64,000 bases of DNA, from contig JACBWW010000097.1 of assembly GCA_020086605.1 (NCBI GenBank), positions 128,025-192,024 on the forward strand. The letters run 5' to 3'. A program made the position numbers and the translations under genes. This DNA comes from Lanius collurio. Its lineage: Eukaryota > Chordata > Aves > Passeriformes > Laniidae. The notes beneath the pieces were generated by a model, which was not told where the DNA came from, did no database searches, and saw nothing but the letters and a program-made list of their open reading frames with translations. Below are positions 27,401 to 42,400 of the stretch, one piece after another. Numbering within the stretch: the stretch's first letter is position 1; each line of letters starts with the position of its first letter.

Positions 27401-30400
27401 TTTGTCCCCACTTTCTCACAAATCTGCTCTGGCTTTCCTGGAAAGGTCTTCCCACTGTGGTTATAAAAATGAAAATCTCAGAGCAGTGTTTAAAAATGAC
27501 ATAAATTTGTTCTGTTTGCACTCTGAATTGCTTCTGTTTCATGCTGAAATAGATGTTATGTGTGTGTGGTTAATGGAGAAACACCATTTGACTGGGGTCT
27601 TGGAGCAGAAAATTAAAAAAAAAGCTGCTGGAGACTGTTAAGTGGAATTTAACCTCCAGCACTAAGAAGTGGCTGGTCAGATCCCATCCCAGGTAAATTC
27701 CCAGTGTGGTTAGATGTTTGCCAGGATGGGTTTTCACACCAGCATGACCTGTGAATGAACCTGCAGCTTTTCAGTAGGGCTTTGTAGTCCTAATTTGTTT
27801 AAGGTTGGTTTGATAACAAGGTCACACCATCAGCTGTACAAGCACGAGTTTCTGCAGTCCGTGGTATTTTCTGGAAGTCCTTGGAATAGCATAAGACTGG
27901 CCTGTTTTGCTTAACTTGTGGAATTTGGTTGCATCAGAACATCCAGTCATTTGGTTGTGTGTAGTTGTGGATCTTGGTGTCCTCCAGGGACTTTGGAAAA
28001 CAAGATTTGTATTTGGGGGATAATTTTGCTGCTGCCCGGCCTGCCTGAAATTTCCTGTGTGGATTTTTTTTATTGGAGTATTTCTTAATGGCTCTGAATA
28101 GGTTTGATGGAGAGATTATGGGGAAATATTCAAGTGTCCAAGGCCAGGTTGGAGGGGACTTGGAGAAACCTGGGACAGTGGAAGGTGTCCCATGGCAGGG
28201 ATGTGGAATAGGGTGAGCTTTGAGGTCCCTTCCAACCCAAACCGTTCACAGGGCTTGGCTTTTTGTGGTTTTCATTCCAAGTGCCCCAAACAGAGTTTTA
28301 ACTGATCCTTGGTTCTGCAGAGGGGAACAAAAGGGTGGTTGATGTAAATCGATGCAAATTCCTCCTTGTTGAATGGCGTTGTTCGGCAGCTGAGCTGGAG
28401 GCCCTGGCTGTGCCCACCCCGCACCCTGGGCCGGCCGTGCCGCGGGGTGAATAGCGGGATGTCTGTCCTCCCCCATGAGCAAACAGGACCTTGTGCTGCA
28501 GTTCTAAAGCTGGGCTTGTTTGGGGTTTTCCAAGCAGGATTGTGAGCAGTGCCACAGTGGCTGTCTTTAAAAGTAAGCACAAGGCACAAGGAATGTACCA
28601 AATTAATGGCAGAAACTGCCTGTAAACAAGAGACACATTTTTATTGAGTCTCATGAAAATTTCATTCTTTCTGGAGTCACCTGCTCAGTCTCTCTTCTGT
28701 TGAGATTATTATCATTATTTTTTAATCTCCTGCACCAAATAAAGGCATTAACTTAGAAGAAACCTGCAGGGTTTTGCCACTGATTGCTGCTGGAAAATAG
28801 TGAGCAGTGAAATTGGATTGTGGCACACACAGACTCTTTGCTCAAATGCAATTTAAACAACAAAAAGATTTGTTTTACTTTGTGCTTTCTTTATTAAAAG
28901 GTTGCCATAAAAGTGTTACCCTGTCCAGTTTGAATCAGGCTTCAGTCCTTCTTGTGTGGTCACTGCCTTGTTCTCAGGGCTCTGGATTACAATTCCTGAT
29001 GCAGCCAAAGGCTGTTGAGAGCCTGTATGTGATGCTTAGAAAATAATTCTCAATGTCATTGTAATCTCTCAGATAATGAAAGTTTATCAGTTAAAGTATT
29101 TTATTGCTTAAGTCAACAGGTTAAGAACAGAGTATTAAAGCTTTTTTTTTGATACTAGAGAACAGTTTTGGCTGTGACAGCTTTTAATCACATATTCCCA
29201 ACTTTATACAAGTATTTTTTGGCAGCTGCAGACCAATTGGTTTGGCCATCCCTGACTCAGCACCTCTGTCTCTGGTGAATATACGTTGCTTCCACATATA
29301 AATGACCATAAAACATCTGTCACGTTGGGGGATTCCACTCTTCCTCTGCAGATCAAAGCCTTGTGGTCAGCAGTGTTTGCTGTAGCCATGCCTGAACTCC
29401 ATGTGCTCTTTTTTCCATGTGAAGGGTATTTGGAATGACATCAAACCAGTACTCTTGAGTTTTTTCTGATTGCTGTGGAGTTCTTCTTCTGGGAAATGGC
29501 TTTTCTTTTAGGATGCAGTCAGTAGGATTTCTCTTTTGAGAACCAATATGCTCAGCGGGTTGTTGATGTCCTCTGTGAGGGTGTTCAGGAGTGGAGGGTG
29601 AAACCTTTGTGTTTCCATTTGTAATGTTTGTAATAGCTTTTTTTTATTAAAGGATTTGGGTTTTGATGTGGAATGTTTCAAGCTGTTTGGCATTAAATAT
29701 TACATCCTGTCACTCATGTTTCTCTTTACCAGGAACTGTAGTGACAGGACAAGGAGTAATGGGCTCAAAGTGAAAGAAGGGAAATTTAGGTTGGATATAT
29801 GGAAGGAATTCTTGGCTGGGAGGGTGGTGAGGCCCTGGCACAGGGTGCCCAGAGAAGCTGTGGCTGCCCCTGGATCCCTGGCAGTGTCCAAGGCCAGGCT
29901 GGATGGGGCTTGGAGCAACCTGGAATAGTAGAAGGTGTCAGGGATGGAACTGGATGATCTTTAATATTCCTTCCAACCCAAACCATTCTGGAATTTTGTG
30001 GTTTCTGTTATTGGGAAGTTACATGGTGGGAGTTGTGTTTCCCCTATGGTTATTTCTCCCTGTCTCTTACTTTGAGGAGCAGGCAGTCTCCAAAATCTTT
30101 AAAAGAAAGTCTTAATTTCTTCTCAATGTGAGATATCCATGAAGAGGAAGCAAACAGTGCAAGTCACACACCACCCACCCCTCAACAGCAGAGACCCGAG
30201 AGGGAAGAACGGATCAAAGATCAGAACATTTGCCTGCCAGGATCTCCTTCCTTTCTCTCCAGAAGATGCAACAGTCCTTTTCATTGCCAACTTTGAAAGC
30301 ATCCAGGATTTCTGGGGTGAGTGGCTGAGCCCCAGTTCTGTCAGGGAGGTGCGTGGTAGAAGCTCACAGATCATCCCTGTCAGAGGGAGCAGCTCTTCCT

Positions 30401-33400
30401 GTCAGCAAGGCCCGGACGGGCTTTGGCAGCGCATTCCGCTGACACCGGCAGCTGTCTGTCCTCATTCCAGCTGGAAAAACAGCCTTCCCTCCACCTTCAG
30501 CTGTGTTTGGCACCTGCTGCTTGCTTGGAGCTGGCAGGGAAGAGGAGAGGCAGCGTCAGCCCAAGGTGTTTCCAGTTCAGGATGATGCAGAACGGGTACA
30601 TCTCCATATTCATGAAGTTGTTCTTCAGTTCAAGGCAATCTCTTGTGGTTGAGATTGCCAAGGCTTTTCACAAGGACACAGAGAGATAAGATGAAGGGGA
30701 ATGGCTTTACACCGACAGAGGGCAGGGTTAGATGGGATATTGGGATTAAATTCCTGGCTGGGAGGGTGGGCAGGCCCTGGCACAGGGTGCCCAGAGCAGC
30801 TGTGGCTGCCCCTGGATCCCTGGAAGTGCCCAAGGCCAGGCTGGACAGGGCTTGGAGCAGCCTGGGAGAGTGGAAGGTGTCTCTATCCATGGCAGGGAAT
30901 GGAAGGAGTTGGTTGTTAACTTCCCTTCCAACCCAAACCATTATGGGATTCTGTGACTTCCTCACACTTTGCAGTTTCATTAGGTTTTTGGATTTTAAAT
31001 TTTCCAAAGAAGAGTTCTTCCCCAGTTTCTGAAGGATTCTTAGCAGTAAGAGCACTCAGCAAGGTTTAGTGGACACAGCAGCCTTTGATTTGGGGAGTTA
31101 TGCTGGTCCCAAATCCACTCTGGATTTCCAGTAAAAAATCACTCATGGGGGCTGGATAAACTCTTCCTTTCTAGAGGGACAAAAATTTGTGAGTTTGGCA
31201 CAGAGAAGATTTCTTTTCTGCTCTTCAGCTTTCTAAATTCTTTCACCCAAGTGTTGGAGTGATTCATTTCATCCAGCACAGGGGTATTGTCAGCAGGGTC
31301 CTCCTCAGCCAAAGCTTACCTTTTTCCATGATGGATGGAAAACACTGTGTGGAGAAGCTGCAGCTTCTCAGGAACTTGAGTGAAAGAGCACCTGAGAGGA
31401 GGATCAGCAACAGAATTGCTTCCAGGATTGTCCTCTTCCAGTACTTTCACCATGTCCCTTATTCTATGTGGTGTTCTGTGTATTTCTACTGACTTCTCCT
31501 AAAGACAGTAAAAAGATTACACAAATGATCTTTTATCCCTGATCTGAGGGTCAGGGATACCCTCAGAACATCCCAGTCCTGGTGTCCAAAACTGCTGTAT
31601 TATTGATCCTTCAAAATGGCATCTTTAATGCCAGATTTGATATCTTGGCACGTTGGAATTACTCCTCCCCCAAGTGTATTTTTGTGTCTTCTGCATGAAT
31701 ATAGTGTCTGGGAAGGTTCATGTTTTCATAGAGATGAGGAAGATTTGGCTGGAGAAAGAATGTCTGAAAAAAGAAAGCTGAATGAACCATATTTTCAGCT
31801 CAGTGTGAAAAAGCTGGATTTGTAGTGGGTTTGAAATGTGAATTTTGAGACATTCCACAAAGGCAAGTGCTGCTTCTCTTCAGAGTGAAGAGGTTATTGC
31901 AGAGGGACTCTTGTCTGTTTGATAAGAAATCATTCCTAAGGGGATTTTTTTTTAGTAGCTTTGTCTTGTGCAGCATTAAAGGCATAACTTCTTACAGTTG
32001 AGGGGATGGTCCACCCCAAAAAGCTGTATTTTTGTCCTGTTCTCAGCTGTGTGTGTGATTCTTTGCTGATCATTGCTGTTGAAACAATAAAGAATTGAGT
32101 TATGTTTGCCTTAACTTGCTGTTGAACGGACAGACAATGCAAGATCAGAGTTGAATTTTAAAGATCAGGCTCTTAAAGATATTTGGGGGATTTAGTCATT
32201 AATCAAAAGGGAAGATAAGTGATAAAGTCTCTTGTAGAGGCACAGAAATACATGGTAGGTAAAAAGAATAAAGGGGAAGCCATACCATCTTTTATGGGTA
32301 TATTTTCTTTTGATAAAACTAAAAGAATTAAGATTTGGCAGGAAGCAGTGCCTGATGGGTGCTCATTGCTGTCAGTGATGGAAGAGCTTCAGGTATTTGT
32401 GTTTTATTTATGAGGGGTTGGGAAACAACAGCAGCTGAAATTTTAAAGCATTTGGTCTACAGTGAGTAAAGGGAGGGTATTTGATGTGTCCCTTGTAGAT
32501 ATTCACAGCCCAGACCCCAGACAGTCCCCAGATGAGCAGTTTCTGATGAAACCATTTTGTTTTCTCAGGTATGTGTGTGATTAAATTTAAAGTACTGCTT
32601 GAGCTCTGATCCTCTGCTTCTTGGTTAATTATAAAGAGGCAGGAATAACTGGTGGATGAACCCAGAGCCTTCCAAACTTTACCAAACAATTCCTGCCCTG
32701 AGAGTCTTGTTTTTAAATTTGGCTCACAGTATCAAACAGTACAAAGGGATTTCTGAGGATGGATAAGGAGACCTTGATTTTTTTTTTTTGGTTTCATGAT
32801 CCATCAAGCAGCTGCCTGTTCAGGGCACAGGAAGGTGGATTTTTCCTTTTGCTCATTCCGTGGGTGTTGAGGTTTGTGTAAATCCTGCAGTGGGATGTCT
32901 TGAGTAGGGACTGACTGTGCTGGCTCGAGGCAGCTCCAGGAGGGATGGGGGAGGAGGCCAGGCTGTGGCTCTGCTCCATGAAAGCATTATAGGAAATTCC
33001 CCATCCCTGCAAGTGTTCAAGGCCAGTTTGGAACAGAGCTTGGAGCAACCTTGGACTGGAAGTGTCCCCTGCTCACAGCACTGAGGTGGTGGTTGAGGTC
33101 CCTTCCAACCCAAGCCATTCCATTTTATAAGGAGCTTTCCCTGCCTGCTGGGACAGTTTGGGGAGCAGGGAAGCAGCCAGGCTGAGCAGAGGCTCTACCA
33201 CGATTTCCTCTGGCTCTCTCAAGCACATTCCTGAGTGGTGTCTGGCTCGGGAAGGCTGGTCCATGGAAAATGCACCCAGCTGCTGGAGGAGGGAGAGGAG
33301 TAACATTTGGTGGAGATGGGAGCAGTGGCAGAGTGGAGTGTCCAGCCTGGGATGGGCCCTGCCCAGGGAGCAAACAAAGGTGAATTAAAAACCATAGAGA

Positions 33401-36400
33401 AACAGGATAAAGAAACTAGAATAGAAATAGATTAGAGGAAGGAGGCAAGAGGGCAAATGTTCTCAAGTGTGTTAAAATTTAAAAATACTTATTTTAAAAT
33501 TCCACGTAAATCGTCAGGCCCAATTTGCCAGAATTATTCTAATTATGTAATAACACATATTACTTGTGAGCACAGTTTTGGTTCATCTTTCAAAGTAAAG
33601 TTGAGGAAGTCACTAGCCAAGTGCTTGAAATCAGGTGACTGAAGTAAAACTGGGGCTCCATCACTGTAGGTGAAGTTGTAGAAAAAAGATTCTTATTTTC
33701 AAGTGACATTTTGACAAAGTCTTGTTTTCAGGTGACATCATTTACATGAGTTAATTGGTTAAAATTAAGAAAACAATAAAAAAAAAAAACAAACCAGTTT
33801 TTTTCCTCTGTTCTGGCTAAAAATAAAGTGTGAGAGGATGAGATAACTTGCACGATTTTCAGTTATCATCTGTAATGAAATGGCAGCATATTTCCTCTTT
33901 ACTTCATCAGCAGAAGTGCAAAACCTGTTTTATCTGTAACCTTTCTCATGTACCAGCACATTTAGAACTTCAGTTTTTCCTCACTAAAAAACCTACTGAA
34001 ATGTCATTTCTGTTTGTTCCAACAGAATTCCACGTTCTGGGTTGGAATTTTCTCCTGATTTAGAAATATTGCTGGTGGCTGTTTCTTCATCATAAAATGA
34101 AGACTGTAAATAAATGCTGGGGTTTATTTTAGTAGAAACAGCTGTCCCAGTATCAGAAAGAAGCATCAAATCTTACCCATCTCCCACCCCAAGAAGGTGA
34201 CAATTGATACAGTCCAGATGCAAACCAAAGCTTAATTATAGAGCAGAAAAAAAAATCTTCCAGCTCCTATTTTTAGCTAATTTTCCTTTAACTTCTTCAA
34301 TTACACAACTTCTTTATTCATTCTTTCTGTTCTGGTCACTGTTTTATTTAACAACAATAAAGAGCAAAACACTGACTTGTTTTCTTCATCAAGGCAAATT
34401 TATGGCTTGTTCCTTTTAATTTTGTAATTGTGAGTTCATCTCTGAGGAAATTTTAAGGAGGTGATTACTGAACAGCTTTGTTGGAGGTAGATTTAAGGAA
34501 AAAAATCTACATTTTCCACCTGAATCTCTCTAGAGTTTATTTTGCCTTTGGTTTGCAGGGTTTGATATAACACTTGCAATCTCAAAATTCCATTTTTTCC
34601 CCTTTAAAATGCCAGTGGTGGCTCCTCAGTTTTGCCTTTCTGAAGAGACATATCTCACTGTGTTTGCTCACCAAGCAGTAAAAAATACCTTTTTCTTTGG
34701 TAAAGAAGTAAATGATGGTCTTAAATTCTTTAGTTTTTAATTATAAAAAAGCAACCCATTGCCTTTTCCTTCAGAAATTTGTTTTTTCTCTGCCTAGAAA
34801 ACCAGATTTTTTTTTGTCAGTGAAAAGAAGACACATAGATATTTTCTTTCAAATATTTTAGTTGCCATATCTCTTAGTTCTTTCATCTCTAAGGAATAAA
34901 TAAATTCCCCTGCAGCTGATGAAATATATAATCTTGTAATGTTACTTGGGTTTGTACTCCATAATACTGTGAGGAGGTTTTTTTTTTCTGTCATGGTCTA
35001 TGCATTCAACATAGGAATACAATAAAATTATTTTACATTTATTCTCCTTATCTTCTGGTGAATAAACCCTTTTAAAATCCATCTTGGTTCATAGTTTAAT
35101 GTATTTGAAGATACATTTTCTTTTTTCTCTCTCTCTTTTCTCTTCCCTCTTTTATATCCTGGCCTGTAAAACTGTTGAGCATCTGTTCATTTTAAAGTAT
35201 ATCAGCAGCTCCATGGGCATTCTTTGATTTTCATGATCTTCTGTTCAAAAATGTTTATTATTCCCCAGGAAAGTGAGCTATTTTGAGTAGCTTTTCAAAC
35301 CACTGTAATGCACACAGCTGTAACTCGAAAAGGTTCTTTTCTACTTCGGTTTTTGCTCCAGCTGAGTCAAAATTTGGGCCATTTTTATATTTTTTTTTCT
35401 CATGTGGTATTTGTTTATATCTTTTGTGCTGCATTAGTTGCTGAACAGTACTTTTGTGGTCAGGGTCTGTTTCTAGCTTTAGCTTTTCAGTTTTACAAGG
35501 ATGATGCCAAATATTTTGTAAAAGATGATCTGCCAAGAAAATTTCAGAGGAGAATAACCAACCTCTGCTTGGAGGCACATTGCAGACTTCTTTTGTTATT
35601 TTTTCCCCCCCTAAATAGATGTTAAGATGTGCGTTGATCTTTGCTTTGTTATTGTTATCTTTATTGCCACAGGTCTTTGTCCTTCAATAATTATCCCCAG
35701 GGAGGAGAATTAAATGTTTTAGTGGCTACTGAGACCTGCAAAATCCCTTTGCTGATAAAATCCTCAGTCTGCTTTTCTGGAGAGTGAAGGGAGTTGGGCT
35801 CACATCATTAATGAGCTGTTAATCCCTTATTGCTTGAGTTAATTGGCCTTGAGTAAGAAAGTGTCAGCAGTCTCTGAGTGAAAGGTAGGTTCTCCTCCCA
35901 CTATTACCTGACAGAGATAAACTATCTAAATTTCACCAAGTGCCAGCAAGAGTAAAGGCGTTTAAGCCTTATTTGCATTATAGCTGTGGTCAGGAGTGCC
36001 AGTCTGGATCTGGGATTCAGGTTTTAATGTGGAGTTTATTTAAATCCTGGGTCTTCTGCATAGTCTGGGTTCTGTCCTTTCAACAGGGGAAGCTGGAAGT
36101 GCTGTAAATGTGGAAATAAGGAGTGACAGCTGGGATTTTTTCATCCTGCCTTGTGCTGCTGCGTGTTCTGAGGGATGAGGGCTGGCAGTAGCCATCTGGA
36201 GATCACCAACAAAATCAATATTTGTCCTTGTACAATATTCAGCTCAGAGATCCAAAGTGATGGCTCTGATGCCACTTCAGAATAAATTAAAATTAACATG
36301 TAAGTCTTCATTTTGGGTTTATCCCAAAAAGCAGTGACTGCTGGTTGTAGGAGATTATTCTCTTTTAGTGTCTTGAATCTATAAAGTCTCTGTTTGGGAA

Positions 36401-39400
36401 ATAGTTTCTGAAAGCCTCTGTGCCTTCCACTATAAAGGAGCCTGGTACTGCTTTCCATCTCCAAAAATCCAGCTGGAAGACTGTAGGGGAAACAATTACC
36501 TCTGGGTCTTTTCTGCTTCCTAAAAGCCACACAGCCCTGAAAATTAGGAATGGTGTTGGGGTGTCTTTTTCCATCAGCGAAGAGCAGCCAGATGTGTCAC
36601 AGATGTGAGCAAACCTCCAGTGAGGAGTGGGGTGTCCCAGTGGGAGGGCCAGCTGGGGCACCACTCCATGAGGAAAGGCTGAGAGATTTGGGATTGTTCA
36701 ACCTGGAGAAGGGGAGGCTCTGGGATGACCTAACTGTGGCCTTCCAGTGCCTGAAGGAGCCAAAAAAGATGGAGAGAGACCTTGGGCAAAGGCCTGTAAT
36801 GACAGGGCAAGGGGAGATGGCTCCCACTGCCAGAGGGCAGGGCTGGATGGGATTTGGGGAATAAGGAACTCCTGGCTGTGGGGTGGGCAGGCCCTGGCAC
36901 AGGGTGCCCAGAGCTGCTGTGGCTGCCCCTGGATCCCTGGCAGTGCCCAAGGCCAGGCTGGACACTGGGGCTGGGAGCAGCCTGGCACAGTGGGAGGTGT
37001 CCCTGCCATGGCAGGGCAGGGCACTGAACAATCTTTAAGGTCCCTTCCATCCCAAATCATCTGGAATTTTGAGGTTCTCTGACAGTTGTTTCTGTCTGGC
37101 ACAAATCAGCCTATCCAGTAGGACTGGCATTAACATTTGCCAGAGTTGTCCTACTTCTTTCAGGATTTTTTTAAGCTTTCTTCCTTTGTTCCTCTTACAT
37201 TTTTAATCCATCCCCAGACCTTCAGAGGTGAAAGAATTTGTTCAGCATTTCTTACAGAGATGCTCTCAGCACCAGGCAGGAGGGTCTTACCCAGTCTCAT
37301 ACTCTCTTTAGGTTTTATTGGGATGGGGCTGTGGGGAATTTTGGCTTGGTTTTACTTATTTTGTCTTACACAAAAGAGGGGTAGAACCCCCAAAGCAAGA
37401 ACTGCACCTGGGTGGGTTTGGTACAGGCACTGTCCAGGAGGTAGAATCCATGGATTGTGTGCCATTCCTAAGAGTCCTCTGAGGGTGCTTTTAGGGTGTG
37501 CTGGTCCTGGGGGAGGAACCAACACTCTCTACTCACTCCAGAACTAGAAGGCAGTAGTGGGAGCTGCTGGTTTTGGCTGGAGCCCCCCTGGGGCCTGGAC
37601 AGGTGATTCTTCCCCTTTGACACCATCCTGACACCAAGGTTTGGATCTGCTCTGAGCAGATCTGGCTCTGGGCTCTCTGCTAGGGTTAACCTGCAGATTT
37701 CTAAGGATTTTTGTCAGTTAGGGAGAGTTTGGTTTCTTTTACAAAATGTTTTCCTAATGTGCAGCACTGCAATGTCCTCATGTGTAGGATGGTAACTTCA
37801 GGCTCACACAGTGAAGATTAACTGTTGTTGCTGTTAATTTGAGTTTTCTGAGCAGTTTTCTGGCTTTAACTGACATTTTAAGAATCTTCAGCTCTACAGC
37901 TGGGGTGTTAAACTGACCTAGCAAAGAGATGGTTTTTGAGAAAAACAAACATCTCCTTTCCAGTCATTAAGAATATATTGCTGATACTTGTTTCATCTGC
38001 CTGATAGTTTTCCAGCTCTAGTTACAAAGCATTTTCTTAAGTCTATCAGATTTAGGTAAATCTTACAAGAGTAAGCAAAATGATGTCGTTAATTATAATA
38101 AACACTAGGAACATTCATTTAAAATTCTGCATGAAGACATAATTGAAGTTACAGTCCAGCAGATCACCATCCACCAAGAATTCCCTGTTTTCATAGCTTT
38201 AGGCCAGCCCAGGTGAGAGACATTTCTTGTGGTCACTTGAGTTGAGTGAGAGCTCTTAACAGTGGTAGATGTGAATTCAGAGATGTAGAAAGGTGAATTC
38301 AAGGGGCTGTTTGATGGTGCTGGGAGATATGGAAAGAAAACCACATCCTAATGGGAGTTTCCAAACTACACAGAGCAGGTTAAGAGTTACAAAGGGTAAG
38401 AGGTCAGAAAGTGGGAAGCGGAGGAGCTTCTGTTTCAGTCCCAGGGCAGAAGGTCAGGTGCTTTTTGAAGGGATATTCAGTAACTGGGGACAAGCAGGCA
38501 GCACTTGAGACAGCAGAACGTGGTGGCCACTGGGGAGTGAAGCTTGGCAAGGGCTGAATAAGCTGGGGAGGGATGGGAGGGCTGCCACAGGAGCTGCAAT
38601 TATGATTCAATTAAATGAAGACACGCTCCAACAAACAGCTCCTCTGCTGAATGGGGCTGTTGATCCAAGGCTGAAGATGAGACAGTGACATTGGGGAGAG
38701 GAGAGGATTTCACCATGGAAGTTGAAAATACTAATTTGGAGCCTGTGAGAGGGGTATTGCTGCATGAATCTTCCCTTTGTCTTCCTCAGTGGTTAGGAGA
38801 AAGTGACTGGAAAAGGCCACTGAGCACAGATTGCAATGTCCAAGATTTCCCCTTTTTTGACCATCTCGTGTGGCTCAGTCCCCTGGACCCCCTGGGCTGG
38901 AACTGCTTGGCTTGCACTCTTGAAAACACACACAAGTGCAGAGTGCATAACTGGTTCTGAAACCAGTTTTCTGTGTTATTTCTGGTTGTTGGCTACAGAA
39001 AATGTCCTGCCCAGAGTGTTTTTTCTCAGGTGTGGTGTTTGGGTGTGTGGTGGGAAGCGTCACACACAGGGATTGCCACGGGTCTCACCTCAGGTTCCAT
39101 TGTCCCACAGCAGCTGTTTGGGAAGAAAGTCAAGTCTTAATGGGAAAACCCAAAGATTTTTTGTGTGTAATAGTACAAAACTCTCCCAACTCCCCAAAAC
39201 CAGTCCTACTAACAGTGCTGTCACATTAGTGGGGTGGGTGTGCACGGTCACTACAGCAGCTCAAGGGGATATTAAACAAAAACCCAAAAGGATGAGTACT
39301 TGTGTTTTATTTTGAACATAGATTCCCATGTGATGTTCTGCAGTGTTAGTATTCAGCTGCTAAAATATTCTGGAAGAGTTGTGCTCAGTGGGATGCTGTC

Positions 39401-42400
39401 ACTCCTCCTCTGTCAGGCTGTAGGACAGCTGAAGAGGTGACCAAAAGGCTGCTGCCAAACTCTTCTTTCTCAAGAAATGCACTCTGTCAATGACATTGAG
39501 CAAAACAAAATTTGGCTGTGGTTCACCTCATTCAAATATATCCTTGTTCTGATCCCATTCTTGTGTAGGTCACATTGGAGCTCTGCAATCCTTCTGCCAA
39601 AATCCCATAGTTTTAGTTTCCATTCTATAGGGAACATGATTTTCAGGTTTGAGTCTCATTAAATAAAATTAGGATCGATATTAATAAAGGGTAAAAGCTC
39701 TATCTTCCTCTTGGAGAAGGTCTTACAGCAAATGCCCTGGGAATTTGGGATCTACTTCTGTTATGTGGAGCTGGACCACGTTGTTGATGGAGATGTGGAC
39801 ACCAGCAGGGAGTCCTTCAGCCTTTAGAGTCAAATGAATTCTTAGGAGACTTCCTTACATACCAAATGGATCAAGGCCAGAAGAATTAAAGACAGTAAGA
39901 CATCTGACAAATTTTATCTTCCTTAAAACTGAAATATCAGGTTTCAGAAGAGATCATCATGGTTTTTTATATATATATGTCATCTTTATGTGATAAATGT
40001 ATATAAATGATGATTTTCTCTGTCAGTAATAGCTTATGAGGTACTGAACAGGTCTGGATTGCTTGGCACGAGGTAACAGCTCCCCTGGCCTTTGGCTGCT
40101 TTCAGCTAATTTTAAATTGAGACTTGAAATACTGAGGAAATTTCAAGGGATGAGGAGGAGGCAGATATTTTGCTGTTGGGCTTGGAAAATGTAAATAACA
40201 TGAGTAGAAGAACTGTAATTTCTTAGCCTGTAGTTCCCCCTCTACAGTGCAGAAGTATATGAATAAGACAGACTGATAGATCATTAACTAATTTTTCACA
40301 TCAGGGACTTTTATTTTTGTCAGGTACCATTTCTAGTCAAATTTCAGGTTTTATTCACAAAACCAGTGACGTTGATGTGGTGCCTTCCTGTGTGTGACTT
40401 CCTTGATAAGTGCACAGTTCTTTTTAAAAACACCCAGAACGATTCAAACTGCAGTCACTTGTGGGAAATGAGGATTTATTTAACTAACACGTCCCAGAGT
40501 GATCTGAGGAATCCTGAGCTGACAGTTTTCATATCTAGGTGTGTACACGGAGAACCAGTTTTTAGCCCTCGCCTTCTTGCATTTTTAATGAGGGCAGTAA
40601 TTAATTATTGATCGAGTGTTGAGCTGACAGGTGGGAAAGGGGGAAGGTGGAGCTCTGTGTACCTGTGCAAAGCTGCTGCAACCCCAGAGGAGGCAACAAA
40701 AGCCTCCGGTGACATTTGTGGGTGGGTGACGTCTCTAGGGAAGCATTTTGGGGGATTTGCTGCGTGCTCACAATGCCAATGTCTAGACTGGAGATCTAAA
40801 ACCATTCCTTATCTGTGAGCATCCACACAAGGCTTTTGAGGGTCAGGGAATACTTGGGATTTTGCCTTTGGTTCTGGCAATGACAGGAGTTAATGATCAC
40901 GTGTGGTCTCGGTGTCATCAGCTCAGGAATGTGTCTGGTGGAAGATTAAAGCTGTGGGACCAGAAAACACAGTGGCTCAGACAACTTGGTGTGTTTAGGT
41001 CATAAATATCAACCCAGTGGGGACTTTTCTGTTCCAGCAGGCAAAGTTTGATGATTGAAACCCAAAATAGTCTGTGTCCACGCTATAGATTTATATGTAA
41101 GAGCTTTATGGGGATGTTGGAAAGCAGCAGGACACAGCTTAGTTGGGATTGTGTCGTGTGTGAGAGCTGAGAGCCAGGAATCCCAGTGATCCCCGGCCTG
41201 AACCTTCACATCCCAGCCAAGCAGACCTTTGGCAGCCTCCATCCATTCCTTCAGGCTTCAGCATGACAGTGGCAGTTACTGCTTGTATGGAAAAGGAATA
41301 TTTGTAAGGAATACGATCCTTTTAGTACTCCAGAAGTGAAACTGATATTCTGGAAACGGTGCAGGCGACTTTATCTGCACAGCTGAGCTGCTCGTGGAGA
41401 AAAGTGTGGATAGTGGGGCCTCCCTGGCCCTGGCCCTGCTGGGAACATCCCTGTTTCCCATCACTGCTGTAACAGCACCAGAGCAGTCCCAGTCCTTCAT
41501 CCCACTGGGATCCCACCTGCTCCTTCTGGATGTTGAAGGACATCAAGGATTTTGCTGTGGTCTGAGAACACCTCAGTTAGGAAGGTGCTTTCAGAAGTGG
41601 TGAATGTTTCCTTTGTGGTTTGCAGATGACTCTGAGTGATTTGGTCTGCAGATGTTTGGGTCCTTTGTAGGGTTGTTCAGGTTCTCTTTGCGACCAAGTT
41701 GAGTCATATTTGTGTCCTTGGCTTGCATTTTGACACCCATCTCATGTCTTAGCACTGCAGGACTTTGAAGGGCTGATCATGGGGTTTGGTTTGGTTTAGT
41801 TTGTTTTTTTTCCTGGCTGGAAAGCCTTTCCCTATTTGGAAGCTTGATAAGTTTCCATAAAACTGAGGGGTTAATCCTTTAGGTTCTTGATTTCTCTGTT
41901 TTTAAGCCTTCTTCTTGCACATGCACAAGAGAAGAGTGTTTGTTCTGTAATGACTCCCTTCACAGGGCCAAATTTCCTTAAGTCCACATTGATTTAACCC
42001 AGTTTTCCCTCCGTTTTCTGTAATCCACCTCTTCACCAGATTTCAGCTGTTTAGAAGATTCTGCAGGTTTGTTTGGGGTAAAATTGAAACAATTTGGGTT
42101 TGGATTCCTGTAACTCCTGGATGCTCAACAAGAGGGGAATGCCACAGTACCTAATTAAATCAGGTTGTATGTCCAAAACTACAGTTTAGCTCTGAGGATG
42201 GTGTCTGAGTGATTTAGATCATTAAAAAATGTTAATGAAATCCCCTCTTAAAACTTTCTGTATCTGAGGTTCCTGCAGTGTCTTCTTCCAGCTCTCGAGT
42301 TCTCAGTGTGAAGTTTGGAGCATATCCAGAGAGGACAGCTCTGAAGAGGCTTAATTGGAGCTTCTTCTTCCTGAGGATTGTGGGGACCAAGGTCTGCTGG

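Noticed and set aside
30139..30585. A 148-codon open frame in MAP4K5 intron 1 ([20 protein letters not shown]...)
   Set aside because: It resembles no protein I recognise and lacks conserved neighbours. One open frame of this length is expected by chance in 64 kb.
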